Shown piece by piece: positions 22,528 to 35,900 of a stretch of DNA of 42,672 nt. Source of the DNA: Rossellomorea sp. SC111 (GTDB taxonomy: Bacteria > Bacillota > Bacilli > Bacillales > Bacillaceae_B). The stretch lies in assembly GCF_024733565.1 (NCBI RefSeq), contig NZ_JANIOC010000027.1, positions 1-42,672 on the forward strand, in the 5' to 3' direction. The notes under the pieces are model-generated. The model was not told the DNA's origin, did not search any database, and was given only the letters and a program-made list of their open reading frames with translations. Both the position numbers and the translations under genes were made by a program. The first letter of the stretch is position 1, and each line of letters starts with the position of its first letter.

Positions 22528-22557
22528 CAGTATACGGACGAATTCTATTTTTCATAC
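22528..22557 (-). promoter_or_regulatory. Possible sigma-G-type promoter for yyaC
   Basis: On the minus strand GTATG (22553-22557), an 18-bp spacer and TATACTG (22528-22534) resemble the sigma-G pattern GHATR-N18-CATNHTA, with two mismatches in the -10. The forespore context of YyaC makes it plausible. Nothing else recognisable was seen in 22454-22693 except the SD of the next gene. Confidence 0.3.
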
Positions 22558-22693
22558 ATAAGCTGGCCCGATTTTTCATAAAATAAAAATTTTCCTGCAA
22601 ACAATCTATTATGAGGTTATATCTACACAAGGAGAGGGAAAGTTGATAAAATAAGGAATACTTCTTATTGAATGATAAGTGGAGGTTCGGTAT

Positions 22694-23623
22694 ATGAGTG
22701 CGAATGATACAAAAGCTAAGCTAGATGACACTATTGATAAAACTGCTGAGAAACTGATAGATAATGAAATGTGGATGTCCCTGGGTACAGGTGTTTTGAA
22801 GATTGTTGCGATTATGGTCATTACCTATATTGCACTCAGGTTGGGAAGATCGGCCATACGAAACGTATTCAAAGTACGTTCCCGCTCCCCTCTTAAGTTC
22901 ACTGAACGTAGGGAAGCCACCTTATCCAAGCTATTAGAGAACGTCTTGACTTATGTGATCTATTTCATCAGTTTGATGACCATTTTATCGACGCTTGATA
23001 TCGATGTGAAAGGACTCATCGCCGGTGCCGGGATCGTCGGTCTTGCCGTAGGTTTCGGGGCGCAGAATCTGGTTCGTGATATCATAACCGGTTTCTTCAT
23101 TATCTTCGAGGATCAATTTTCCGTTGGCGATTATGTGCGCATCGGCTCCGCAGAGGGAACCGTTGAAGAAATCGGTCTCAGGACTACCAAAATCAAAAGC
23201 TGGACCGGGGAATTGCATATCTTCCCCAATGGGAATATTACGGAAGTAACGAACTTCTCCATCCATAACAGTATTGCCGTTGTGGATGTCAGTATTGCCT
23301 ATGAAGAAAACATAGAAGAAGCCGAGAAAGTGATGCAGGAACTTCTCCTCTCTTTACCACAAAAGTACGAAGATCTTGTGAATCCCCCAGAACTGTTAGG
23401 GGTTCAAACCCTTGGCGCTTCAGATGTCGTCATCCGGATCGTTGCAGAAACGGTTCCAATGAGGCACTGGTATATGGCTAGGATGATCAGGAAAGAAGTG
23501 AAACTTTGCCTGGATGCACATGGTATTGAAATTCCATTCCCTCGTATGGTGATGTATTCACGAAAAGATGAAGAAGAGCTTCACCACCGTGAAGAGAAAC
23601 AAAGAAGACTTGAAAGCGAATGA
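22694..23623 (+). CDS. MscS-family mechanosensitive ion channel
   Basis: Small-conductance mechanosensitive channel, opened by membrane tension to release solutes on osmotic downshock. The 309-residue protein has three TM segments, the pore-lining helix GLIAGAGIVGLAVGFGAQNLVRDIITG (Gly/Ala-packed TM3, split here only by description), the beta domain (GDYVRIGSAEGTVEEIGLRTT) and a C-terminal cytoplasmic cage. Confidence 0.9.
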   Translation: MSANDTKAKLDDTIDKTAEKLIDNEMWMSLGTGVLKIVAIMVITYIALRLGRSAIRNVFKVRSRSPLKFTERREATLSKLLENVLTYVIYFISLMTILSTLDIDVKGLIAGAGIVGLAVGFGAQNLVRDIITGFFIIFEDQFSVGDYVRIGSAEGTVEEIGLRTTKIKSWTGELHIFPNGNITEVTNFSIHNSIAVVDVSIAYEENIEEAEKVMQELLLSLPQKYEDLVNPPELLGVQTLGASDVVIRIVAETVPMRHWYMARMIRKEVKLCLDAHGIEIPFPRMVMYSRKDEEELHHREEKQRRLESE

Positions 23624-26600
23624 GGAGGAGTAACCAGTGGAGCCAAAGACATTCACATTAAATGATATTGTAGAAATGAAGAAGCCACATCCATGTGGGA
23701 CAAACCGCTGGAAAGTGATCCGTATGGGGATGGATATTCGCATCAAGTGTGTCGGGTGCGGTCACAGTGTCATGATCCCCAGAAAGGATTTTGCGAAAAA
23801 AATGAAAAAGGTCATCTCAAACGGTGAAGAAGAATAAGTATTCTTTTTTTACCCATAATTCTTTTGACCTAATCCATCTTAGGTTCACATGATTGTAACC
23901 CAGAGCATCCAGCCGTTTTCATACGAGTGGATGCTTTTTCTATAGGAATGTTTTCCTGAGTGACGCCGGAAGCTTCACTTGTCTTTTCCCGCTATTATCT
24001 CTATAATTGTGAAAGGTTCGACCGTTTACTTATTTTTTGATCTTACAGGATTTTTAATAGATAAGAATATGGATGAGGAGTGACTGAAATGGCATTAACA
24101 GCTGGTATTGTTGGACTACCTAACGTAGGGAAATCCACTCTATTCAACGCAATTACAAAAGCAGGTGCAGAATCTGCGAACTACCCTTTCTGTACCATTG
24201 ATCCGAACGTAGGAATCGTAGAGGTTCCAGATCACCGTCTGGATAAATTAACAGAACTCGTGGACCCGAAGAAGACGGTTCCCACTGCCTTTGAATTCAC
24301 GGATATTGCCGGAATTGTAAAAGGGGCAAGTAAAGGGGAAGGATTGGGGAATAAGTTCTTATCCCATATCCGTCAAGTGGACGCGATCTGTCAGGTTGTC
24401 CGTTGTTTCGCGGATGACAATATCACACACGTATCGGGTAAAGTAGATCCGATCGCGGATATTGAAGTCATCAACCTGGAACTGATCCTCGCTGACCTTG
24501 AGACAGTCGACAAGCGTCTTGCCAGAGTTCAGAAGATGGCGAAGCAAAAGGATAAAGAAGCGGTATTTGAACATGATATTCTCGTGAAAATCAAAGAAGC
24601 TTTGGAAGCAGAGCAGCCTGCCCGTACAGTAGAGTTCTCTGACGAACAAATGAAGCTTGTGAAACAACTTCACCTTCTAACTTCAAAGCCGGTATTATAT
24701 GTGGCAAACGTAAGTGAAGATGAAATTGCGGATCCTTCTGACAACGAGTATGTTCAGAAAGTACGTGAATTTGCAAAAGATGACAACGCAGAAGTAATTG
24801 TTGTCTGCGCGAAGATTGAATCTGAAATTGCCGAGCTTGACGATGAAGAAAAGGCGATGTTCCTGCAGGAATTAGGAATTGAAGAATCAGGCCTTGATCA
24901 GCTGATCCGTGCTACCTATTCCCTATTGGGACTGGCTACCTATTTCACGGCTGGTGTACAAGAGGTCCGTGCTTGGACGTTCCGCGAAGGAATGAAAGCC
25001 CCTCAATGTGCAGGAGTCATCCACACCGACTTCGAAAGAGGATTCATCCGTGCCGAAACCGTTTCTTACGAAGACTTGGTTGCAGCCGGAACAATGGGTG
25101 CAGCACGCGAAGCAGGAAAAGTCCGCCTCGAAGGTAAAGAATACCTCGTAAAAGACGGAGACATCATCCACTTCCGCTTTAACGTGTAAATAGTATATGG
25201 TTTTCCGAAAGAGTATGGTTTCTGCCTTAGAGGAGAGAGTAGTAGTTGATTTCCGCTCCAGGTGCTCGCTTTCCGCGGGGCTGGCGGTGAGCCTCCTCGG
25301 GCTAAAGCCCTGTGGGGTCTCACCTGTCCAGCATTTCCCGCAGGAGTCGAGCACCTTCCGCTCCAATCAACTGGCAAAGCATATATTTTGTAAGAATAAA
25401 ATAGATAGTATAGTTTTTCTTACCATCTCTTGAAAAGAAATTTATTGGATTTCTTTTTGCTCTGTCAAAACATACTTCTTAAGATGGTGAGTGAACTGCG
25501 AAGACTCCTGCGGAAAACGGGCGTGCCGAGACCCCGGAAGCGAACTGTGCTGAGGAGGCTCGGTCGAACGTCCGCGGAAAGCGAAGCGGTTCCCTCACCA
25601 TCCATCACACACTAATCGACAGAGCCAGGCAGACAACTTATTCTAAAGCATCAATCACATGAAAAGGTCATACAAAAAGACTAGAATTCCGATTCTAGTC
25701 TTTTTTTTACGTCATATTGCAATAATAGATATCTTATGCTATAATTTTATTTCGTGAGTAATGAACGCATTGCTCCTTGTTCTTTCATAAAGAAAGGACC
25801 GCATAGACCACGAGGAGGTGACATTCAGATGAGAAAGTACGAAGTTATGTACATTGTCCGCCCAAACATTGACGACGAGTCAAAGAAAGCAGTAGTTGAG
25901 CGTTTCGATAACGTTTTAACAACTAACGGCGCGGAAATCATCGAGTCAAAAGATTGGGGTAAACGTCGTTTAGCGTATGAAATCAACGATTTTCGTGATG
26001 GTTTCTATCAACTAGTTAAGATGAGCGCTACTTCTGATGCAGTTAACGAATTCGATCGTTTAGCTAAAATCAGCGATGATATTATCCGTCATATCGTTAT
26101 TAAAGAAGAAGAATAATCCGTACGTTTTTTAAGATATACACTTCTATCATCTGTTTCACGTGAAACAGGAAACTAGAAGGAAGGGGTTGATTCTGATGAT
26201 GAACCGAGTTGTATTAGTAGGGCGTTTAACCAAAGACCCTGAATTAAAATATACTCCAAGTGGAGTGGCTGTTGCTTCGTTTACACTGGCTGTCAATCGT
26301 AGTTTTACGAACCAATCAGGAGAACGGGAAGCAGATTTTATTAACTGTGTTGTATGGCGTCGCCCTGCAGAGAATGTAGCAAACTTTCTTAAAAAAGGCA
26401 GCTTAGCTGGCGTTGACGGTCGTATTCAAACACGTAATTTCGAAGGACAGGATGGACGCCGTGTGTTTATGACGGAAGTTGTAGCAGAAAGCGTTCAGTT
26501 CTTAGAACCGCGTAGTGCGAATCAAGGCGATCGTGGAGGAAGTCCGGGCTATTCGGGTGGAGGTCAGCGTGACCAAGGAAATCCGTATAGTCAGAATCAG

Positions 26601-26740
26601 AATCAACAACGCAACAATAATAACAACAACAACTATACACGTGTAGATGAGGATCCATTTGCAAATGACGGTCAGCCGATCGACATTTCCGATGATGATC
26701 TGCCATTCTAAACGAACGATAACGAATCCAAACAAGATAG

Positions 26741-26986
<246 letters not shown>

Positions 26987-29900
26987 TAATATCATCGACT
27001 TAAAAGCAGCAGAGACTTGTCTCTGCTGCTTTTTTTATTGGCTGTTTTCGTAAATATTGTGTTTTAAAATTAGTGAGTGCTGGTTGATTTCCGCTGCAGG
27101 TGCTCGCTTTTCGCGGGGCGTGAGTTTCTGAATATAGGAAAATATAAATACATTCACGCATTAACTACCAGTATTTTTTGAAGTATTAAGCGGTCAACGA
27201 TATCCTCTATAGTATATGAGTGGTTTTTCGATGAATTTTGTTACTAATGAGTTCTGTCACTCTTGGTTGTTGGGCTTTGTCAGATGCTTTTTTACCACAA
27301 GAATCTCTGCCAAAATAGCCTTTCGTAAAGATTCTTGTTCCTATTTAGTAAGAGATTTAATATCTGTTCATAATTAGAAGCCCGCTATGTAAAAGCACAG
27401 AGTGGATTGTAGCGGAAGGCACTTGACTCCTTCGGGAAATAGAGGAAAGGTCGAGACCCCGCAGGGCAAAGCCTGAGGAGGCTCGACTTCCTCCCCGAGG
27501 AAAGCAAGTGCCTGGAGCGAAAAGGAACGGTCTTATTTTCACACCACACCTTATCAAAGGACAATCAATATTTTAATATTTGAAATGTAAATTCCCCCCA
27601 AACTATAAATAATCACAGGAAAATGTCGATGAATAAGTATGTGTACATTGATGTTTTTTGTAGTATAAGGGGGGATTTTGGTGAAAAAAATCAGAAAGAA
27701 AAACAAAAAAGATCATAAAAAGAGATTTATTTTATCGTCCATCAGAATGAAGCTTATCGTCATCATTTCTATCTTATTTATAGTTTCTTTGGCTGTCATC
27801 ATCTCCATTACCAGCTGGCAGACAAGAATGAAAACAGAGGATGAAGTCATCAGTCAAACTCAAGGGATCGTCGGGGAGCTAAATAATTCTGTACAGCTGT
27901 TCCTGGGACAATATGAAAAGAGTATTGATCAATACTCAGTTTCCAATTCATTGAAAAATTATGCAAAGGCACAAATGCAATCAGAAACGGAAGTAGATAA
28001 TACGGAGCTATATGCGAATATCCAGTCGGATTTTGATAATTATCTTAGTTTATATGAGGAAGCCACTTCCATCTACTTTGCATCACCTAATAAGAAACTG
28101 AAAATTGTCCCTTCCGTCTCCCTGCCGAGTGATTTTGATCCGACGAGCAGGGATTGGTATAAAACTGCTGCTGAAGCAAGGGCCGGAGTCGTATGGAGCG
28201 AACCTTATGTCGATACGGCAACGGAGGAATACATCATTACGGCTTCAAGGGCGATTGTATCGGAAAACAAAGTGGTTGGTGTCCTCGGTGTCGATATTAA
28301 CCTGTCGAAACTGACCGACCGTGTTTCCAAAATGGATATCGGATATAATGGCTATCCGTTTTTGATCGGCCTTGATGGTACAGCCATCGTTCATCCAACC
28401 AAACGCGGTGAAGATTTATCGACCCTGCCTTTCATCAGCAAAATGTTGAAATCCGAAAAAGAATCGGACACCATCCGTTATGAACTGGAAGGCGATAAAA
28501 AAATATTGGTATACAGTACGGTACCGAAGACGAATTGGAAAGTGGGATCGGCTTATAACATGGAGGATCTCATTCAATCCTCGAAAGACATTGAGCATTT
28601 ACTTCTGATTACGGCTCTGATTACACTGGTCATCATGCTGGTACTGGTTGTCATTGTAGCAAATATGATGACAAAACCGATTAAAGAGCTGCAAAAAACG
28701 GTAACCGACGTGTCGTCCGGTGATTTATCCATTCAATCTGGAATTAACACAAAAGATGAAACGGGCCTACTGGCTTCAGATCTAAATAAAATGATCGTGA
28801 ATATGAAAGATACGATAAAAGTCGTTCAGGAATCAATTTATAATGTTCGGGAATCTGCCGAAGGGTTAAGTGCGGTTTCTGAGGAAACAAATGCGTCAAG
28901 TGAGGAAATGGCAAGGGCTGTAACGGAAATCGCCACCGGAGCTTCCCAGTCAGCGGCTGACTCTGATCGTGCCCAGCTTCAAACAGAGCAATTGGGAACG
29001 AGAATTGATGGGGTTTATGAAAAATCCAAAGCCATGTCTGAACTTGCAGGGAAAGCGGATGTCATGAACCAGTCTGGATTGAATCAGGTTAAGGAATTGG
29101 AAAGTGCCTACCACTCCTCCAGTGAATACATCACTTCCATGGAAAAAGTCATCCTTAGCCTGGAAGCGAAAGTGAAGACGATTGAATCTGTCATGGGAAC
29201 AATCACGGAAATTTCGTCTCAAACGAATCTCCTGGCCCTCAATGCGAGCATTGAAGCGGCACGAGCCGGTGAGCACGGTAAAGGGTTCGCCGTGGTAGCC
29301 GAAGAGGTCCGCAAGCTTGCAGATCAATCCGTGAAAGCGACGGAAGAAGTAAAGCGTACGATTGTTGAGATCCAACAGGGCTCTCATCAGGCAGTGGACG
29401 AAATGGTCAAGACGAAAGAAACATTCGAGGTACAGAATGATGTGATTCAGAAAACAAATCATGTATTCGACGAAACCTCTCAATTAATGAAATCCATGCA
29501 GCGTGAAATTGAGAATATGTATAACGAGGTGGGTCAAATCAATCTCGAAAAGGATGAAGTGGTCAATGTGATCCAAATGATGGCCGCGACAGCTGAAGAG
29601 ACAGCGGCTTCCTGCGAGGAAATGAGCGCTTCGACAGAGGAGCAGGTAAGGGCCGTACAGTCCGTTACAGAAGCAGCGGAGCGTCTGACGGACTTAAGCC
29701 AGGAGCTTCAGTCATCCATTGAAAGGTTTAAAATTTCATAATCTGCGATAGTAGGGTGGTCCTGACACATTGCCATTCTTTATCTCCTACGTATACTCCT
29801 TTTTAAAGTGAGTGCATACTAGAGTAGATGAAGAGAGTTGCATGTTCAAGGACCGCCTTCTTTATTTGTGTGAGTCATTAAGATGAAATCTATCTCTAAA

Positions 29901-32900
29901 ATTGATATGATAGTGCTATTGCATGTTGTTGTTTATTTTATTGTAAGGAGCGTTTTGAGTGAGGAATCCCCGTGTGTTGACTGAAGGTGCGCTTATGCTC
30001 GCCATCTTTACTGTACTAATGTTATTGAGTTTATATGTTCCGCTTATTGGGACCCTGGCATTTTTTGTGTTGCCCCTCCCTCTTATTTTATTCAGTTCCA
30101 AGTATTCGTTGTGGAATTCGGTCTTAGTATTGATCGGATCACTCGGTCTGTCTTTCTTATTCGGAGGACTGCTTGCATTGCCGGTTGCCTTTATGGTGGC
30201 TACAACCGGGGTGGTCATTGGCTGGTGTGTGAAGGCAAGAGTGGATAAGATGAGGCTGTTTATGGCAGCAAGTCTCACACTTGTTATAAATATTGTGATC
30301 GGTTATGTTGTTTCGATTCTTTTCTTAGGCGTGAATGTGATTGAAGACAGCCTGAAGGAATCGAAGGCAGCTTATTATTCTATTTTTGAAAAGCTTGGCC
30401 AGCAACCGGATAAAAGGCTGGTTGAAAGTCTGGAAAGTTCCGTCGAGTTGATCCATACCTTGATTCCTACTTTGTTTGTAGGGATAGCGGTGGTACTTGC
30501 TTTACTATTCATCTTGATCAATTTCCCGATCATGAAGCGTCTGGGAAGGGATGTACCGGTATTCAGGCCATTCAGGGAATGGAAGCTCCCTAAGAGCATT
30601 CTTTGGTATTATTTGATCACACTTGTGCTGTCGATGATCCTTCAGCCGGAAAAAGGAACATATGTTTATACGGCGCTGATTAATATTTTGTATGTACTGC
30701 AGACGTTGATGGCGGTGCAAGGCTTGTCTTTCATTTATTTCTTTGCCCATCTGAAAGGATGGTCCAAAGGGATTTTGGTATTAATTACAATCATTTCGAT
30801 TCCTCTTCTTTATCTCGTGCGAATTTTAGGTATAATTGACTTAGGATTTGATCTAAGACAACGCCTGCAACGCAAGTCATAGAAATTTAAGATCCAGGAG
30901 CTGAAATCATGCCATCTTATTTTAATAAGCGAATGATCCGCTACCCATTGTACGGTCTAGCTATATTAACAGCTCTCATGTTAGTAGCGGTTTCCTTTTA
31001 CCAATGGATCATTTCGTTAATAGGGTTGATTGTCTTTGGAGTCGTGTACTTTCTCGCTTTCTATTTTGAAAGAAGGTCACACGAAGAAACAGAGGAATAT
31101 ATCTCCACCTTATCCTATCGTGTCAAACGTGTTGGGGAAGAAGCGTTAATGGAGATGCCCATTGGGATCATGCTGATCAATGATGAATATTACATAGAAT
31201 GGACGAATCCTTTTCTCGCCTCTTGTTTCAATGAAGACACAGTCGTAGGAAGGTCCCTATACGATGTGGCTGAATCACTTGTTCCATTAATCAAACAGGA
31301 AGTCGATTCGGAAATTGTGACGATTAATGAACGGAAGTATCATGTCGTATTGAAGCTCAAGGAAAAACTACTCTACTTCTTTGATGTCACAGAGCAAAAA
31401 GAAATAGAAAAGCAATATCATGATGAACGCACGAATATTGGAATCATTTTTCTAGATAACTATGATGAGTTGACGCAAGGCATGGATGATCAGACGAGAA
31501 GCAGTTTGAACAGCCTTGTGACATCCATCCTGAATAAGTGGGCGAAAGAGTACGGTGTGTTCTTGAAGAGGGTGTCTTCCGAACGGTTCATCGCCGTCAT
31601 AAATGAGAAGATCCTTCAAGTACTGGAGAAGGAAAAGTTCGGAATCCTCGATGATGTACGGGATACGACTTCGAAGCAAAATGTCCCCCTCACATTGAGT
31701 ATCGGTGTCGGGACAGGGGTCTCATCCCTTCCTGAACTCGGGACTCTGGCCCAATCAAGTCTTGACCTCGCTTTGGGACGAGGCGGTGACCAGGTCGCGA
31801 TCAAACAGACCAATGGAAAGGTCAAGTTCTATGGCGGTAAAACCAACCCGATGGAAAAACGCACCCGGGTCCGGGCAAGGGTCATTTCCCATGCCTTGAA
31901 GGAAATCATGATCGAGAGTGACAAGGTCATCATCATGGGGCACAAACATCCCGATATGGACGCGATTGGAGCGGCGATCGGAATCAGGAAAGTGGCCCAG
32001 ATGAATCAGCGTGATGGCTACGTCGTCTTGAACTTTAATGAAATCGACAACGGCGTGAAACGATTGATGAAGGAAATCAAAGCCAATTCCGATCTTCATC
32101 CACGCTTCATCACACCCGAGGAAGCACTTGAGATGGCAACGGACGATACGGTGCTCGTAGTCGTCGATACCCATAAGCCTTCCCTGGTCATTGAAGAAAA
32201 GCTTTTAAATAAGGTGGATAAAGTCGTCGTCATCGATCATCATCGACGGGGCGAAGATTTTATTAAAAATCCACTGCTAGTCTATATGGAGCCATACGCT
32301 TCCTCTACGGCAGAGCTTGTGACAGAGCTCCTCGAATATCAGCCGAAGCATGAGAAGATCACGATGCTTGAAGCGACGTCGCTCCTCGCAGGGATCATTG
32401 TCGATACGAAGAGCTTTACGCTCCGGACGGGCTCGAGAACGTTTGATGCTGCCTCGTATTTACGGGCACAAGGGGCGGATACGGTACTCGTCCAAAAATT
32501 CCTCAAAGAGGATGTCGAGACGTATATCAAGCGTTCCCGATTAATCGAATCGGTCAAATTCTTCCGTGAAGGAGTCGCCATTGCGAAAGCCGAGGAGGAT
32601 GTCATTTATGATCCCGTCCTCATTGCCCAGGCGGCAGACACATTACTGACAATGGATGAGGTCATTGCGTCCTTCGTCATCTCGAAGCGGGATCCTGAAA
32701 CAATCGGTATCAGTGCACGTTCACTTGGTGACGTCAACGTACAGATCATCATGGAAAACCTGAACGGTGGAGGTCATTTAACCAATGCCGCCACCCAGAT
32801 CAAGCAGGTATCGGTCCTGGAAGCGGAAGAACAGCTGAAAGAAGCACTAAATGATTATTTTGAAGGGAGAAAAGAGATATGAAAGTCATTTTCTTAAAAG

Positions 32901-35900
32901 ACGTTAAAGGTAAAGGTAAAAAAGGCGAAGTGAAAAATGTAGCAGACGGCTATGCACATAACTTTTTATTGAAGAAGGGACTGGCTGTTGAAGCAACGAA
33001 TGCAAACATCGGTCAACTTGAGGGGCAGAAGAAGAAAGAACAGCAAGTCGCTCAAGAAGAACTGGAAGAGGCGAAAAAATTAAAATCGACACTTGAAGAA
33101 ATCACGGTTGAGATGAAGGCGAAATCCGGTGAAGGCGGCCGATTATTCGGATCCATCACGAGCAAGCAAATCGCAGATGCGATGAAAAAGGCTCATGACA
33201 TTAAAATCGATAAACGTAAAATCGAAATGAATGACGCCATCCGTGCCCTTGGTTACACAAATGTTCCTGTGAAACTGCATACAGATGTGTCCGCAACATT
33301 AAAGGTACATGTAACGGAAGAATAGTTTTCCACTGAATATACGAAATTTGGTAACTTCATTTTGAGAAAAACATGTTAAAATGAATATAGCTTGATATAA
33401 AATGTGATCTGGATTTTATCCTGATCACATTTTTTCGGTAGAATACCATTCTTTTTTTATATAGATAATGAAAGTCAGGATCTGTTTGATCGTAAGGGAG
33501 GCTTGAGCATAGATGAATGAAATGTTTCAGGACCGGGTTCCACCTCAGAATATAGAGGCTGAACAAGCGGTATTAGGGGCCATTTTCCTTGAGCCCAGTG
33601 CATTGACGACCACATCGGAAATATTGATTCCAGAGGATTTCTATCGTCATTCTCATCAAAGAATATACAATGTCATGCTGAATCTGGGGGACGGTGGAAA
33701 AGCCGTCGACTTGATCACGGTGACCGAAGAACTGGCAGCAGCGAAAGAGCTTGAAGACGTCGGCGGAGTCGCTTACTTAAGTGAACTGGCCGCTTCCGTT
33801 CCAACCGCTGCGAATATTGAATACTACGCAAAGATCGTGGAAGAGAAGTCATTACTCCGCAGGTTGATCCGTACAGCGACGGATATCGCTTCTGACGGCT
33901 ATGCCCGTGAAGATGAAGTGGACAGCCTCCTGAGTGAAGCGGAAAAAAATATCATGGAAGTGGCTCAGCGTAAAAACGCCGGGGCTTTCCATAATATTAA
34001 AGATGTACTCGTACGGACGTATGACAATATCGAAACCCTGACGAATCGTAAGGGTGACGTAACGGGTATTTCAACAGGATTCGCCGACCTTGATCATATG
34101 ACGGCGGGATTCCAACGAAATGACTTGATCATTGTAGGTGCCCGTCCTTCCATGGGTAAGACCGCCTTTGCCCTGAACATCGCTCAGAACGTAGCCGTAA
34201 AAGCCAAGGAAAATGTAGCCATCTTCTCACTCGAGATGGGTGCGGGACAGCTTGTCATGCGTATGCTGTGTGCAGAAGGGAATATTAACGCTCAGAATCT
34301 CCGTACCGGTGATCTGACGGACGAAGATTGGAGAAAGCTGACCATGGCTATGGGAAGCCTTTCGAATGCAGGTATTTATATTGATGATACACCGGGGATC
34401 AAAGTAGGGGAGATCCGTTCCAAATGCCGTCGACTCGCTCAGGAGCACGGACTGGGCATGATCCTCATCGATTATTTGCAGCTGATCCAGGGTAGCGGAC
34501 GTTCCGGAGAAAACCGTCAGCAGGAGGTTTCGGAGATTTCCCGTTCCCTTAAGGGACTTGCCCGTGAGCTTGAAGTGCCAGTCATCGCCTTATCCCAGCT
34601 CTCCCGTGGAGTGGAGCAGCGTCAGGACAAGCGCCCGATGATGTCGGATATCCGTGAATCAGGAAGTATCGAGCAGGATGCGGATATTGTAGCCTTCCTA
34701 TACCGCGAAGATTACTACGACAAAGAAGCGGAAAACAAGAATATCATTGAAATCATCATCGCCAAGCAGCGTAACGGCCCGGTTGGGAACGTATCATTGG
34801 CGTTTGTGAAAGAATATAATAAATTCGTGAATCTGGAGCGGCGATTTGACGACGCTCCGGCTTAAAAAAAATCCAAGCCCTGTCTGATACAGGTGCTTGG
34901 ATTTTTTTGTTTATAGAATGGTCGCATGCTGATGGGCATGAAGTCTTGTGAAGATACCGTCCTCTTTTGAAAGCAGTTCTTCATGTGTCCCATCTTCAGC
35001 AATCCCATTTTCGGTGACGACCAGAATGCGGTCCGCTTTTCGGATCGTTGCCAACCGGTGGGCAATCACCAGTGTGGTCCTGTCTTTTGCCAGTTCATTT
35101 AAAGCCTCCTGGATGATCGCTTCCGTTTCCGTATCCAAAGCGGAAGTGGCCTCATCCAGAATCAGGATTCGTGGATTCTTTAGGAACATACGGGCGATGG
35201 ATAAGCGCTGCTTTTGACCTCCGGAAAGCTTCAGTCCCCTCTCCCCGATCTGGGTATCATATCCGTCTGGAAGGGATGCGATAAGATCTGTCAGATGCGC
35301 ACGTCTCGTCGCTTCCTCGATTTCTTCCTGAGTAGCATCAAGCTTCCCATAAGCGATATTTTCACGGAGGGATCCTGTGAATAAGAACACATCCTGCTGT
35401 ACGATTCCGATTTGGGAGCGGAGGGATTCCTTCGTCATCTCACGAATATCGATCCCATCAATGGTGATGGATCCTTCTTCTATATCATAGAAGCGGGGGA
35501 TCAATGAGCAAATCGTCGTTTTCCCGGCACCGGAAGGACCGACAAATGCGACGGTCTGGCCTGATTGAATGGTAAAGGATAAATCGTTAAGAATAGGTCG
35601 ATCCGGCTCATACCCAAAAGTCACGGCGTCAAAGGCAATATCCCCTCTCAGCGTGGACACTTCAACAGCATGAGGGCGATTCTCAATATCCGGCTCCACA
35701 TCCATGAGCTCAGTGAACCGTTTAAAGCCTGCCATCCCCTTCGGATACAGCTCAAGGAGGGCGGAAATTTTATCAATTGGTTTAAACAGGACATTGATAT
35801 AAAGGATGAAAGCAACGAGCTCCCCATAGGAAAGGGCCCCTGAAAAACTTAACCATGCCCCGTATACCAGTATGATCAAGGTCATCAATCGGGTCGTAAT